Below, piece after piece: positions 9,378 to 16,371 of a stretch of DNA of 31,815 nt; position 1 is the stretch's first letter, and the number at the start of each line of letters is the position of its first letter. Below the pieces are notes generated by a model. That model made no database searches, had not been told where the DNA came from, and worked only from the letters and a program-made list of their open reading frames with translations. Position numbers and translations under genes: made by a program. This DNA comes from Streptococcus vestibularis ATCC 49124. GTDB lineage: Bacteria; Bacillota; Bacilli; Lactobacillales; Streptococcaceae. The stretch lies in assembly GCF_000188295.1 (NCBI RefSeq), contig NZ_GL831112.1, forward strand, positions 38,296 to 70,110. Direction: 5' to 3'.

Positions 9378-9405
9378 GTCGAAGTTATTTAAGAAGGAGG
9401 CTACT

Positions 9406-9768
9406 ATGTCTATTATTACACTAATTTTAGCTGGGATTGTTGCTTTGGAGCATCTCTATATCATGTATTTGGAAACTTTTGCGACACATTCAGACACGAC
9501 TAGTCGTGTTTTCAATATGAGTAAAGAAGAACTTCAACGTGATTCTGTTACAAACTTATTTAAAAATCAAGGGATTTACAATGGTTTGATTGCTGTATTC
9601 CTCTTGTATGGGATTTTCACAAGTAGTCAGCTACTTGTAACTGTTTTTGTACTCAATGTTTTCTTTGCTGCTATTTATGGTGCTATAACTGCCAATAAGA
9701 AAATTATTTTAACGCAAGGCGGACCCGCAATTTTAACCTTGCTTTCACTTATTATTCCCTTATTTTAA
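9406..9768 (+). CDS. DUF1304 family membrane protein
   Basis: A 120-residue integral membrane protein with four predicted helices: 'IITLILAGIVALEHLYIMYLE' at the N-terminus, 'GLIAVFLLYGIF', 'LLVTVFVLNVFFAAIYGAI' and 'ILTLLSLIIPLF'. The motif 'EHLYIMYLETF' in helix 1 and 'NQGIYNG' before helix 2 are typical of DUF1304. This family has no assigned biochemical role. ATG 9406 is chosen because AAGGAGG (9394-9400) lies 5 bases upstream and the first helix follows at once; the earlier in-frame start at 9331 lies upstream of the promoter. It is a single gene between its own promoter and a terminator shared with the convergent tetR gene. Confidence 0.85.
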   Translation: MSIITLILAGIVALEHLYIMYLETFATHSDTTSRVFNMSKEELQRDSVTNLFKNQGIYNGLIAVFLLYGIFTSSQLLVTVFVLNVFFAAIYGAITANKKIILTQGGPAILTLLSLIIPLF

Positions 9769-9785
9769 GGATTTTATTGTAAAAG

Positions 9786-9826
9786 AAAAAAGCTGCTTTA
9801 ACTATTGAAATGGTTAACAGCTTTTT
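9786..9826. terminator. Bidirectional terminator between the DUF1304 gene and tetR
   Basis: AAAAAGCTG (9787-9795) pairs with CAGCTTTTT (9818-9826). An inner TTAAC/GTTAA helix extends it. A/T tails on both sides let it serve both convergent genes. Confidence 0.85.
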
Positions 9827-9842
9827 ATGATTTTGAAGTTAT

Positions 9843-10382
9843 TTATTGTGGAATAAAGCGTAGAAGAAAGTCTGTCATTTCTTGAGGTGATTCTTTTTTC
9901 CCTTTATTTATCCAGGCTTGACAAGCACCAAAAATAGCATGCGCAAAATAAATACTGGCATAATCCTTCTCGAATCCTTTGAGAGCTCTTTTTTCAGCAG
10001 TAGGGTCAATAAAATCTTCAGCTATCATACGCTGAAGTTTATGTATCAGAAAATCTTGAATTTCTTTTGAACCATTTGTAGACAATAGAGCTGATAGGAG
10101 CTTTTCACGAGTGAGAAATTCAAAGATTTCGAGAAAGGCCCCTTCTTTCTTTCCTTCATATTTATCAAATATATACTCTAGTTTATGGAAAAGCTCTTTC
10201 TGATAACTATCAATCATTTCATACTTATCTTTGTAGTGGGTATAAAAACTTGAACGGCTAATCCCAGCTGTTTGAACCAGACGAATGGTAGTAATATCAT
10301 TGAAATCTTGGTCTTTAAGGCATATTACCAAAGCATCTAAAAGAGCTTTTTTAGTCTGTGAACGTCTTTGATCTTTTGTCAT
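9843..10382 (-). CDS. TetR/AcrR family transcriptional regulator
   Basis: A 179-residue one-component repressor. The N-terminal helix-turn-helix spans about residues 8-55, with 'FNDITTIRLVQTAGISRSSFYTHYKDKYEMI' as the classic TetR signature (recognition helix 'SRSSFYTHY'). The remainder is an all-helical ligand and dimer domain with 'AHAIFGACQAWINKG', as in TetR members that sit beside YhgE/Pip-type genes. It is transcribed divergently from the large pip-like gene at 10510. A near-perfect dyad in the shared 127-bp region is a good operator candidate. It probably represses itself and perhaps its neighbour; the inducer is unknown. Start ATG 10382 has AAAGGAG about 7 bases upstream. Confidence 0.9.
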   Translation of the reverse strand: MTKDQRRSQTKKALLDALVICLKDQDFNDITTIRLVQTAGISRSSFYTHYKDKYEMIDSYQKELFHKLEYIFDKYEGKKEGAFLEIFEFLTREKLLSALLSTNGSKEIQDFLIHKLQRMIAEDFIDPTAEKRALKGFEKDYASIYFAHAIFGACQAWINKGKKESPQEMTDFLLRFIPQ

Positions 10383-10401
10383 GTATTTCTCCTTTTACAC
10401 A

Positions 10402-10424
10402 CTTTTAGACAATATGTCCAAAAG
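10402..10424. promoter_or_regulatory. Candidate TetR operator
   Basis: CTTTTAGACA (10402-10411), ATA, then TGTCCAAAAG (10415-10424) is a 10-bp inverted repeat with one mismatch, lying 20 bases upstream of the tetR ATG. A half-site-like TGTCTAA recurs at 10492-10498, next to the pip ribosome binding site. Confidence 0.6.
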
Positions 10425-10437
10425 AAGTTTTTAAATA

Positions 10438-10465
10438 TTGATTTTAAAATTAATGAGTTTATAAT
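10438..10465 (+). promoter_or_regulatory. pip/yhgE-like gene promoter
   Basis: TTGATT (10438-10443), a 16-bp spacer and TATAAT (10460-10465) give a predicted start near 10472. Confidence 0.65.
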
Positions 10466-10509
10466 TGATTATATCATAAAAATAAACACGATGTCTAAGA
10501 AGGAGAATT

Positions 10510-12879
10510 ATGTTAGCAGAATTAAAGGCTCTTCTAAAAAGTCCAAAGCTATGGATAACCATTATTGGTGTTTCATTGATACCCGCTTTGTATAATCTAA
10601 TCTTTTTATCTTCTATGTGGGATCCTTACGGTAATGTGAAAAATCTGCCAGTGGCAGTGGTGAACAAAGATAAGAGCGCTAGTTTTCAAGATAAGACTCT
10701 TAATATTGGTCACGATATGGTTGACAATATGTCTAAAAATAAAAATTTAGACTATCATTTTGTAACTGAAAATGAAGCACAAAAAGGAATAGAAGACGGT
10801 GATTACTATATGGTAATCACTTTTCCAGAAAATCTCTCAAGTAACGCAGCAAGTCTTCTGACAAATGATCCCAAGAAACTTGAAATCTCTTATCAGACAA
10901 CAGCAGGTCATAGCTTCGTTTCTTCAAAAATGAGCGATTCTGCCATGTCTAAGTTAAAGGATACCGTTTCTAAAAATATTACGTCAACTTATGTTGGAGC
11001 AGTGTTTAAGAGTATGTCTCAACTTCAAGGTGGTATGGGAACTGCAGCGAATGGGGCCAGTCAATTATATGCAGGTGCAGGAGCACTTCAATCTGGAAGT
11101 CAGACCTTGTCAAATGGTCTAGGGACTCTTGCTGGCTCTACTCAAACATTGGCTACAGGTGTTGATACCTTGAGTTCAGGCGCGTCTGCCTATACTTCAG
11201 GTGTGTCAACTTTGTCAGGCGCTTTGTCACAGTTAAACGCGAACTCTGAGGCCGTTAATTCTGCTGCAGGTCAATTTGTATCAGGAGCAGAGGCCATGAA
11301 TACCTTAGTTACAGGTGCAGATTCGTTGTCAACAGCGCTCAGTCAAATGGCTACAGCAACAAGTTTATCCGAAGAACAGCAAGCACAGTTGTCAACCTTG
11401 TCAACTAATTTAACTGATTTAAATACAGCAATTCAAAATCTTAATACAGCGGTAAGTAACACATCATTACCAAGTGGAACATCAACAACATCAGTAGATA
11501 CAAGTTCAATAGCGACTTATCTTTCAAATATTTCTTCTGCAGCTAGCTCTATAGCTACAGCTAGTGCAACTGATAAAGCAAATGATTTGGCTGCGGTACA
11601 AGGAACAGCTGCTTATCAAAGCTTGACGGCAGATCAACAAGCAGAGATTACATCGGCAATTAGTAATGCAGGATCTACAGCTAGTAGCTATGCTTCAACT
11701 ATTGCATCAGATGTGTCAAGTATGTCAACGGCCTTATCTAGCTTGACAGGTACGACAACAACTAGTAGCGGAGATTCAAGTAGTTTAGCTTCTCTACAAA
11801 CATCTATTTCAGGTATTGCAAGTTCGGCGAATGCTCTTCTTCCTGTAGCTTCATCAACGGTATCATCAATGCAAGCTAATATTGCTAATGTCAATTCGGT
11901 ACTTGTCAATCAATTATCACCAGGAGCAATTCAAGTGGCTTCAGGTGTGTCAACCGCTCAAAGTACTCTAGCAACAGGTGCAAGCGCACTTTCAACTGGT
12001 TTGTCAACTTATACTGGTGCTGTTTCAACAATTGCCAGTGGCGCTCAAACTCTAGATGCTAACAGTAGTAGTTTAATGACCGGTTTTTCTACTCTTCAAA
12101 GTGGTACAAGTGCTCTCAATACAGGTGCCCAACAATTAGCAACTGGAGGGAACACTTTAACAAATGGCTTGACAAGTCTGTCAACTAACCTTTCTACATT
12201 ATCTAATTCATTAAACAAGGCTAATCAGCAACTCTCTCTTGTTTCTGTAAACTCAGACAATGCAAAAATGGTGAGTGCTCCGCTCAAAGAGAAGAAAACT
12301 GATAAGGATAAGGTTGACACTAATGGTGTGGGAATGGCTCCATATATGATTTCTGTTTCTCTTATGGTTGTCGCTCTTTCAACTAATGTTATCTTTGCTA
12401 AGAGCTTGACAGGAAGAAAATTTACGAGCCGTTTTGATTGGGCTAAAAATAAGTTACTTATCAATGGTATTATTACAACTATGGCTGCTATTGCGCTTTA
12501 TATTGCCATTCGATTTGTGGGAGTTGAACCAAATCATCCATTAGCTACATTTGGTATGATTCTCCTTGTAGCATGGACTTTAATGGCGCTGGTTACAGCC
12601 CTTGTAGGTTGGGATGATAGATATGGCGCATTTGCTTCCATGATTCTGCTGCTTTTGCAACTAGGGGCTAGTGCAGGGACTTATCCAATTGAACTTAGTC
12701 CTAAGTTCTTTAAGATCATCCAACCATTCTTACCAATGTCCTACTCCGTATCAGGTCTTCGTCAAACTATTTCAATGACAGGACAGATCTCAGATCAAGT
12801 ACGTATGTTATTCATTTTCTTACTTATTTTTGTAGTTGTAGGTATTATTATTTATAGACCAAAGTATGAAAATGAATAA
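10510..12879 (+). CDS. YhgE/Pip family membrane protein
   Basis: A 789-residue envelope protein. One N-terminal membrane helix (about 14-34) is followed by the conserved YhgE/Pip segment 'SSMWDPYGNVKNLPVAVVNKDKSA' and an 'IEDGDYYMVITFPENLS' domain. A very long Ser/Thr/Ala/Gly stretch follows (about residues 170-580). It is built of degenerate repeats such as 'GAxxLxxGxxxLxxG' and interrupted by a low-complexity Ser-rich insert (about 310-450). The C-terminus has about five membrane helices. Lactococcal Pip is a phage c2 adsorption receptor, and the family is also tied to ESX/type VII-like export; the role here is not known. ATG 10510 has AAGGAG 4 bases away. It is divergent from a TetR gene that may control it. 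Confidence 0.88.
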   Translation: MLAELKALLKSPKLWITIIGVSLIPALYNLIFLSSMWDPYGNVKNLPVAVVNKDKSASFQDKTLNIGHDMVDNMSKNKNLDYHFVTENEAQKGIEDGDYYMVITFPENLSSNAASLLTNDPKKLEISYQTTAGHSFVSSKMSDSAMSKLKDTVSKNITSTYVGAVFKSMSQLQGGMGTAANGASQLYAGAGALQSGSQTLSNGLGTLAGSTQTLATGVDTLSSGASAYTSGVSTLSGALSQLNANSEAVNSAAGQFVSGAEAMNTLVTGADSLSTALSQMATATSLSEEQQAQLSTLSTNLTDLNTAIQNLNTAVSNTSLPSGTSTTSVDTSSIATYLSNISSAASSIATASATDKANDLAAVQGTAAYQSLTADQQAEITSAISNAGSTASSYASTIASDVSSMSTALSSLTGTTTTSSGDSSSLASLQTSISGIASSANALLPVASSTVSSMQANIANVNSVLVNQLSPGAIQVASGVSTAQSTLATGASALSTGLSTYTGAVSTIASGAQTLDANSSSLMTGFSTLQSGTSALNTGAQQLATGGNTLTNGLTSLSTNLSTLSNSLNKANQQLSLVSVNSDNAKMVSAPLKEKKTDKDKVDTNGVGMAPYMISVSLMVVALSTNVIFAKSLTGRKFTSRFDWAKNKLLINGIITTMAAIALYIAIRFVGVEPNHPLATFGMILLVAWTLMALVTALVGWDDRYGAFASMILLLLQLGASAGTYPIELSPKFFKIIQPFLPMSYSVSGLRQTISMTGQISDQVRMLFIFLLIFVVVGIIIYRPKYENE

Positions 12880-12882
12880 ACT

Positions 12883-12912
12883 AAAAGCCAGCTCTAATGT
12901 GAGCTGGCTTTT
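12883..12912. terminator. Bidirectional terminator between pip and the DUF4097 gene
   Basis: AAAAGCCAGCTC (12883-12894) pairs perfectly with GAGCTGGCTTTT (12901-12912) around TAATGT. It serves both convergent units. Confidence 0.92.
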
Positions 12913-12916
12913 TATG

Positions 12917-13761
12917 TTATTCAACAGTTATATCACCGAGGTCTGAGGTAATGGTAAGTGTATTATCCTTTGAAATTTTAAGGTTATTTGTAATGTCAAC
13001 CTCTCCTGAGTGACTATCGGCTTGAACATTGAGCATGTAATCTTTAAGAGCTATTTCAATATCACCGGTTGTAACATCAAGTTTATTGTGACCATTGAAA
13101 ATCAGGTTATCTCCAGAGTAATCTCCCATTGCAATAGATAAATCTGAGTTAGTAAAGAGGGTGTTATCGCTATCAACACTACCAACATCAAGGTTAGCTT
13201 TTAGTTGGCTGACAATCATTTTAGTAAAAGTTAGGTCCCCTACATTTAGATTAATGTCTGCTTGTTTGATGGTGCTATTACTTAAATCTAGATTTCCAGT
13301 TGCTAAATCAACCTTTAAAAAATCAATCGTTTGTTTTTTAGGGAGTGTAATGACAATGGTTTTATTTCTGACTTCCTCGTTGAGAGTAGAAAGCCTTACT
13401 AAATCTTTTAATCCGAAAAAGTTAATATGTTTGTTAGAAGTTGAATCTAATTCAGAGTTGTTATCATTGATAGTCAATTGACCATCCTTTACAGATGTGT
13501 CAATTGGATTTTTGTTTTTTGGTAGTAAGAAAGCGTTGCTTTGTCAACGTCACCATTTTTTATAAGCACATTGTAGCTACTACTTTTAATATCAATTTTA
13601 CTGAAGTCATCAACTTCTTTCTTGACATAATCTTGCTCACTTTTAGTTTGATTTTGTAAATCTATTAAGCCACCTTGGCTATAACCCCAAGCTACTAATC
13701 CTCCTCCTAAAAATAGAGAGGTAAGAGACACTCCGAGGACAATCTTTTTCCAAGTTTTCAT
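12917..13761 (-). pseudogene. DUF4097-type protein, frameshifted
   Basis: Two adjoining frames together make one protein of about 281 residues. The first part (13761-13489) starts MKTWKKIVLGVSLTSLFLGG, with an N-terminal membrane or signal helix, and runs to 'LSYYQKTK', after which it ends quickly at a TAA. The second part (downstream to 12917) continues as '...NPIDTSVKDGQLTINDNN' and forms the repetitive beta-helix-like region of DUF4097 ('VDLATGNLDLSN', 'LDVTTGDIEIAL', 'ADSHSGEVDITN'). One base added in the T-runs at 13509-13513 or 13515-13520 (A-runs on the coding strand) restores a single frame. The start overlaps the DUF1700 stop as ATGA. This is either a true loss-of-function, a phase-variable tract, or a sequencing error in a homopolymer. 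Confidence 0.75.
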
Positions 13762-14342
13762 GATTTTCTTCCTTTCTTGATGAGCCATTTAATCAATAGG
13801 GTAATTAGCTTTACAATAAGTTTACAGATTTCAAATGAAATCAAAAGTAGTAAGAGTGCTCCTCCAAACATTAATAGACCTAGCCCTATTCCAAACAGTG
13901 TTGAAGCTAGTGAAACATTTAAGAGAGAGAAGCTTGTAAAGAAAGTGTAAACACCACTAATGAGTAAGGCAAAAGTAAGAGCTAAGGCAGTCACTATAAC
14001 TGCAAAAATAATCAAAAGAAGTGTCAATAGCATAGCTAGGAAGAATAGTAGAATTGGTAAGGCGACTGGACTGGCTAAAACAGCTAGGATCGCAATCCAA
14101 AGGATAGTTGTTTTATTACGTAAGCTGCTCTTGTCCTCAACAATCTTTTCGTCTAGAAGACGACTAATGACTTCATATGCGGCTTCCTTAGGTGTACCTA
14201 ATTCTGCAATAACCTGAGCTTCATTTTCAGGCCCGGTCTCTTCAAAATATTCCATGAAATACTCGAGAGCCTCTTCGTAGTCCTTTTGTGGTAATTTTCG
14301 TAGATATTTTGTTAATTTGGCTATATATTTAGTCCTTGTCAT
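13758..14342 (-). CDS. DUF1700 family membrane protein
   Basis: A 194-residue protein. The N-terminal cytoplasmic HAAS-type helical domain (about 1-65) carries 'YLRKLPQKDYEEALEYFMEYFEETGPENEAQVIAELGTP', the DUF1700 hallmark. It is followed by about four membrane helices (about 78-185) and a basic tail 'KWLIKKGRKS'. In Firmicutes this family sits with PadR regulators and DUF4097 proteins, as here, and is thought to take part in envelope-stress sensing; the exact function is not known. ATG 14342 overlaps the padR gene by 14 bases, and its TGA overlaps the next ATG, so the three genes are translationally linked. Confidence 0.88.
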   Translation of the reverse strand: MTRTKYIAKLTKYLRKLPQKDYEEALEYFMEYFEETGPENEAQVIAELGTPKEAAYEVISRLLDEKIVEDKSSLRNKTTILWIAILAVLASPVALPILLFFLAMLLTLLLIIFAVIVTALALTFALLISGVYTFFTSFSLLNVSLASTLFGIGLGLLMFGGALLLLLISFEICKLIVKLITLLIKWLIKKGRKS

Positions 14343-14655
14343 GTCTTAATCTCCCTTCAACAATACCATCCATAGTTTCTTTGTAGGTTAACCATTCTTC
14401 ATTAAGAAATTGAAGTTGATTTTTTCCCTCTTGGGTAATACTGTAATATTTACGTTTACGCCCTTGATACGCTTGGCTATAGGTGGTCATATAGCCTGCT
14501 TTCTCAAGCTTTTTGAGAATAGGATAAAGTGTTGACTCCTTGATATTAGTCGCAAGCTTTATGGTTTGACTAATCTCATAGCCATAAGAGTCTTCTCTAT
14601 CGATAATAGCTAGTATTAGGAACTCTATCAGGATTGACGATGTTGGAAAATACAT
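14329..14655 (-). CDS. PadR family transcriptional regulator
   Basis: A 108-residue winged-helix regulator. The signature 'LEFLILAIIDREDSYGYEISQTI' region (here FLILAIIDREDSYGYEI) is at the N-terminus, 'KESTLYPILKKLEKAGYMTTY' forms the recognition helix, and 'GRKRKYYSITQEGKNQL' forms the wing. A short C-terminal helix serves for dimerisation, as in subfamily 2 PadR proteins. It is first in the operon with DUF1700 and DUF4097. An AAAGGAG stands 8 bases before the ATG. A long dyad overlaps the predicted start of transcription, which fits auto-repression as known for PadR proteins. Confidence 0.92.
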   Translation of the reverse strand: MYFPTSSILIEFLILAIIDREDSYGYEISQTIKLATNIKESTLYPILKKLEKAGYMTTYSQAYQGRKRKYYSITQEGKNQLQFLNEEWLTYKETMDGIVEGRLRHDKD

Positions 14656-14679
14656 AGTGTGCTCCTTTGCTTTTAGGAT

Positions 14680-14713
14680 ATGTATAAAAATTATATATAA
14701 TTATTTTACACAT
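14680..14713. promoter_or_regulatory. Candidate PadR operator
   Basis: ATGTATAAAA (14680-14689) and TTTTACACAT (14704-14713) are inverted repeats with one mismatch, and the AT-rich centre continues the symmetry. The ATGT...ACAT ends resemble PadR half-sites. The dyad covers the predicted transcription start (about 14709) of the padR operon. Confidence 0.5.
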
Positions 14714-14715
14714 TG

Positions 14716-14744
14716 AGTGTATCTCTTTTAGAAAGATATGTCAA
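14716..14744 (-). promoter_or_regulatory. padR operon promoter
   Basis: On the - strand a consensus TTGACA (14744-14739), a 17-bp spacer and TACACT (14721-14716). Confidence 0.65.
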
Positions 14745-14751
14745 TATTTTA

Positions 14752-14770
14752 TATATAAAAATTTTATATA
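14752..14770. repeat. Perfect AT dyad between padR and the Nudix gene
   Basis: TATATAAAA (14752-14760), one A, then TTTTATATA (14762-14770). It may be a second regulator site or simply AT-rich promoter DNA; it overlaps a TATAAT at 14767-14772. Confidence 0.4.
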
Positions 14771-14791
14771 ATAGGGCTATTTTCTTTTTTA

Positions 14792-14800
14792 TGATAATAT
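14792..14800 (+). promoter_or_regulatory. Nudix gene promoter (extended -10)
   Basis: TG (14792-14793) and TAATAT (14795-14800) predict a start near 14807, right at the AAGGAG. The TATAAT at 14767-14772 is an alternative -10 giving a normal leader. Confidence 0.4.
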
Positions 14801-14817
14801 GAAGTCAAGGAGTTCTT

Positions 14818-15426
14818 ATGACTATTAAAGATAAACTAGCTCATTACGAGCCGAAGCCGCTAGGGGAGAAAAGACGCTATGCGGTGCTTTTACCCCTAAT
14901 ATATGATGTAAAAACTGATAAGTATCAAATTCTTTACCAAGTACGAAGTGAGCATATTTCTCAACCAGGTGAGGTCTCTTTTCCTGGTGGCCGTGTCGAA
15001 GATGGTGAGACTTTTCAAGAAGCTGCTATACGAGAAACATGTGAGGAACTAAACTTAATTCCTGACCAAATAGATATTTGGGGAGAGATTGATTATCTGA
15101 TTCATCAGGGGAGAACCATCCATTGCTTTGTTGGAAAGATAAATATAGAAAATTGGGAGCATATTTATCCAAATGAAGAGGTGAAACGGTTGTTTACAGT
15201 TTGTGTTGACACATTGTTGACAGAAGGTCCGATTTATTACAAAGTCACTTCTACCTTGAGTGATGCGAAAGGTTTCCCATTTTTCTTGGTAAAAAACAGA
15301 GAAAGATACAATTTTGGGTACAGTGAACGTCATATTCCTTTTTACAGGAACTTGACAGAGAATATATGGGGAATGACAGCTATGTTTACACATAGATTTA
15401 CAGATATTTTAAAAGGTTTAGAGTAA
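14818..15426 (+). CDS. Nudix hydrolase, CoA pyrophosphatase-like
   Basis: A 202-residue Nudix enzyme. The Nudix box runs from 'GGRVEDGETFQEAAI' to 'RETCEEL' (about residues 59-81), with the metal-binding REXXEE intact (RETCEE). The preceding 'SEHISQPGEVSFPGG' matches the NuCoA/NudL pattern of CoA diphosphatases, which cut CoA or acyl-CoA to phosphopantetheine and 3',5'-ADP. 'LLYQVRSEHI'-type strand and a C-terminal extension 'ENIWGMTAMFTHRFTD' also fit this subfamily. Substrate is inferred from motif only. AAGGAG (14807-14812) is 5 bases before the ATG. It is a single gene, divergent from the PadR operon and ended by a hairpin. Confidence 0.85.
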   Translation: MTIKDKLAHYEPKPLGEKRRYAVLLPLIYDVKTDKYQILYQVRSEHISQPGEVSFPGGRVEDGETFQEAAIRETCEELNLIPDQIDIWGEIDYLIHQGRTIHCFVGKINIENWEHIYPNEEVKRLFTVCVDTLLTEGPIYYKVTSTLSDAKGFPFFLVKNRERYNFGYSERHIPFYRNLTENIWGMTAMFTHRFTDILKGLE

Positions 15427-15430
15427 AAAT

Positions 15431-15461
15431 AAAAGATCAACGGTAATATGTTGATCTTTTT
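15431..15461 (+). terminator. Nudix gene terminator
   Basis: AAAAGATCAAC (15431-15441) pairs with GTTGATCTTTT (15450-15460), followed by T. Confidence 0.9.
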
Positions 15462-15503
15462 ACTATTAGTTTGTTTGTTTACTAGGTGTAAAAAAAGTAA
15501 AAT

Positions 15504-15686
15504 CTATTTCTGAAATAGGGTATCGGGTAGGTCTTTAAGGCTTAATGTATGGGTAGTTAGAGTATTACTAACATTGTTTTCAAAATAAATATCGAGTTTT
15601 TTATCTAGGTTGTAAAACTTTATATTGAACAATGACTTTTTCGCTTTATTGTATATTCTCTGCGATAGGAAGGGAGGAGTAAGATA
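15504..15686 (-). pseudogene. Possible gene remnant in the Nudix-rpmG gap
   Basis: A 60-codon - strand frame without ATG runs between stops (15689-15687 and 15506-15504). Its residues look protein-like ('KKSLFNIKFYNLDKKLDIYF', 'HTLSLKDLPDTLFQK'). There is no start codon with a ribosome binding site, so I read it as the worn C-terminal end of a lost gene, with low confidence. The rest of this 290-bp AT-rich gap shows nothing except an isolated AGGAAGGGAGGAG at 15667-15679 on the + strand, with no ORF behind it. Confidence 0.25.
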
Positions 15687-15751
15687 TTAATAGAGCCTAT
15701 TATGTTTTTGTGCTCTTTTGACTAGAACTAATAACTGTTATATTTGGTAAT

Positions 15752-15782
15752 AAAAAAGCCATGAAAATAAGATTTTCATGGC
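15752..15782 (-). terminator. rpmF-rpmG terminator
   Basis: GCCATGAAAAT (15758-15768) pairs with ATTTTCATGGC (15772-15782); read on the - strand it ends in six T residues. Confidence 0.9.
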
Positions 15783-15794
15783 TTCTTTATTCAA

Positions 15795-15944
15795 TTATTT
15801 AACCTCAGTAAAGATTACGTGTTTACGCAATTTTGGTGAGTATTTCTTCAATTGAAGACGGTCTGGAGTGTTACGTTTGTTTTTTGAAGTAAGGTACAAG
15901 CGTTCACCAGATTCTTTGTGTTCAAGTGTAATATTTACGCGCAT
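15795..15944 (-). CDS. rpmG: 50S ribosomal protein L33
   Basis: A 49-residue L33, beginning [17 protein letters not shown] and ending '[11 protein letters not shown]'. It is the cysteine-free (C-minus) form: positions that carry the zinc-binding CXXC pairs in C-plus paralogues are here 'EHKES' and 'SPKL', so it needs no zinc. The signature '[21 protein letters not shown]' is intact. ATG 15944 has GAAGGGAG upstream, and the gene follows rpmF by 15 bases, so the two large-subunit proteins are made from one mRNA. A strong terminator follows. Confidence 0.95.
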   Translation of the reverse strand: MRVNITLEHKESGERLYLTSKNKRNTPDRLQLKKYSPKLRKHVIFTEVK

Positions 15945-15959
15945 GGTATCTCCCTTCTA

Positions 15960-16142
15960 TTATTTAGCTTCGTTAGCTTTAGCGATTTTACGTCCTTTGT
16001 AGTATCCTTTAAGTGATACACGGTGAGAACGTGAGTAATCTCCAGTTGTTTCGTCAAATTGTACTGATGGAGCAGTCAATTTGTAGTGTGTACGACGTTT
16101 GTTTTTCTTCGCTTTTGAAGTGTGACGTGCAGGTACTGCCAT
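15960..16142 (-). CDS. rpmF: 50S ribosomal protein L32
   Basis: A 60-residue L32 with the invariant start '[22 protein letters not shown]'. The C-terminal half '[20 protein letters not shown]' lacks all four cysteines of the zinc-ribbon form, as does the neighbouring L33. CGGAGGAAA stands upstream of the ATG. It is first in the rpmF-rpmG pair, with an extended -10 promoter about 50 bases upstream. Confidence 0.96.
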
Positions 16143-16175
16143 TTCTTTATTTCCTCCGAATTAATATTTATGTTC

Positions 16176-16198
16176 TTGATTTTAAATCAACTATAACA
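16176..16198 (-). promoter_or_regulatory. rpmF promoter and start-site dyad
   Basis: On the - strand an extended -10, TG-T-TATAGT, lies at 16198-16190. The dyad TTGATTT-T-AAATCAA (16176-16190) sits across the predicted transcription start and could form a 7-bp hairpin at the 5' end of the mRNA. Confidence 0.5.
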
Positions 16199-16256
16199 GA
16201 ATAACATATCTTTTTTGTAAAGTAAAGTTACTTGACAAAAACTTTTCATCAATAGA

Positions 16257-16273
16257 TATAGTTAAAAGTTATA
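16257..16273 (+). promoter_or_regulatory. MET-box-like site upstream of the methionine gene
   Basis: TATAGTT (16257-16263), AAA, AGTTATA (16267-16273). This matches the 17-bp MET-box proposed for streptococcal MetR/MtaR (TATAGTT-N3-AACTATA) in the left half and 5 of 7 bases in the right half. It lies about 80 bases before the predicted start. The gene's -10 is TATAAC (16333-16338), with no good -35, as expected of an activator-dependent promoter. Confidence 0.5.
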
Positions 16274-16371
16274 GATTTTGATAGCAATTACATATTTCAC
16301 AGCTATAAGGGTAAGTGCTAGAATAGGCTTATTATAACGTTAAGTGAAAGAATAAAAAGGAGTAAATAACT

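Noticed and set aside
9331..9405. Longer N-terminus for the DUF1304 protein
   Set aside because: The extension begins upstream of the promoter and has no ribosome binding site; ATG 9406 does.
10368..10595. 75-codon frame across the tetR-pip region
   Set aside because: It covers the promoter region and the start of pip in another frame, with no ribosome binding site.
11020..12240. CRISPR array or DNA tandem repeat
   Set aside because: Repetition is at the level of a degenerate amino-acid pattern; no regular identical DNA repeats.
13161..13481. 106-codon + strand frame
   Set aside because: Antisense to the DUF4097 coding region, with no promoter or ribosome binding site.
15667..15712. Small gene after the strong Shine-Dalgarno AGGAAGGGAGGAG
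   Set aside because: No start codon within reach; the next ATG gives only seven codons.
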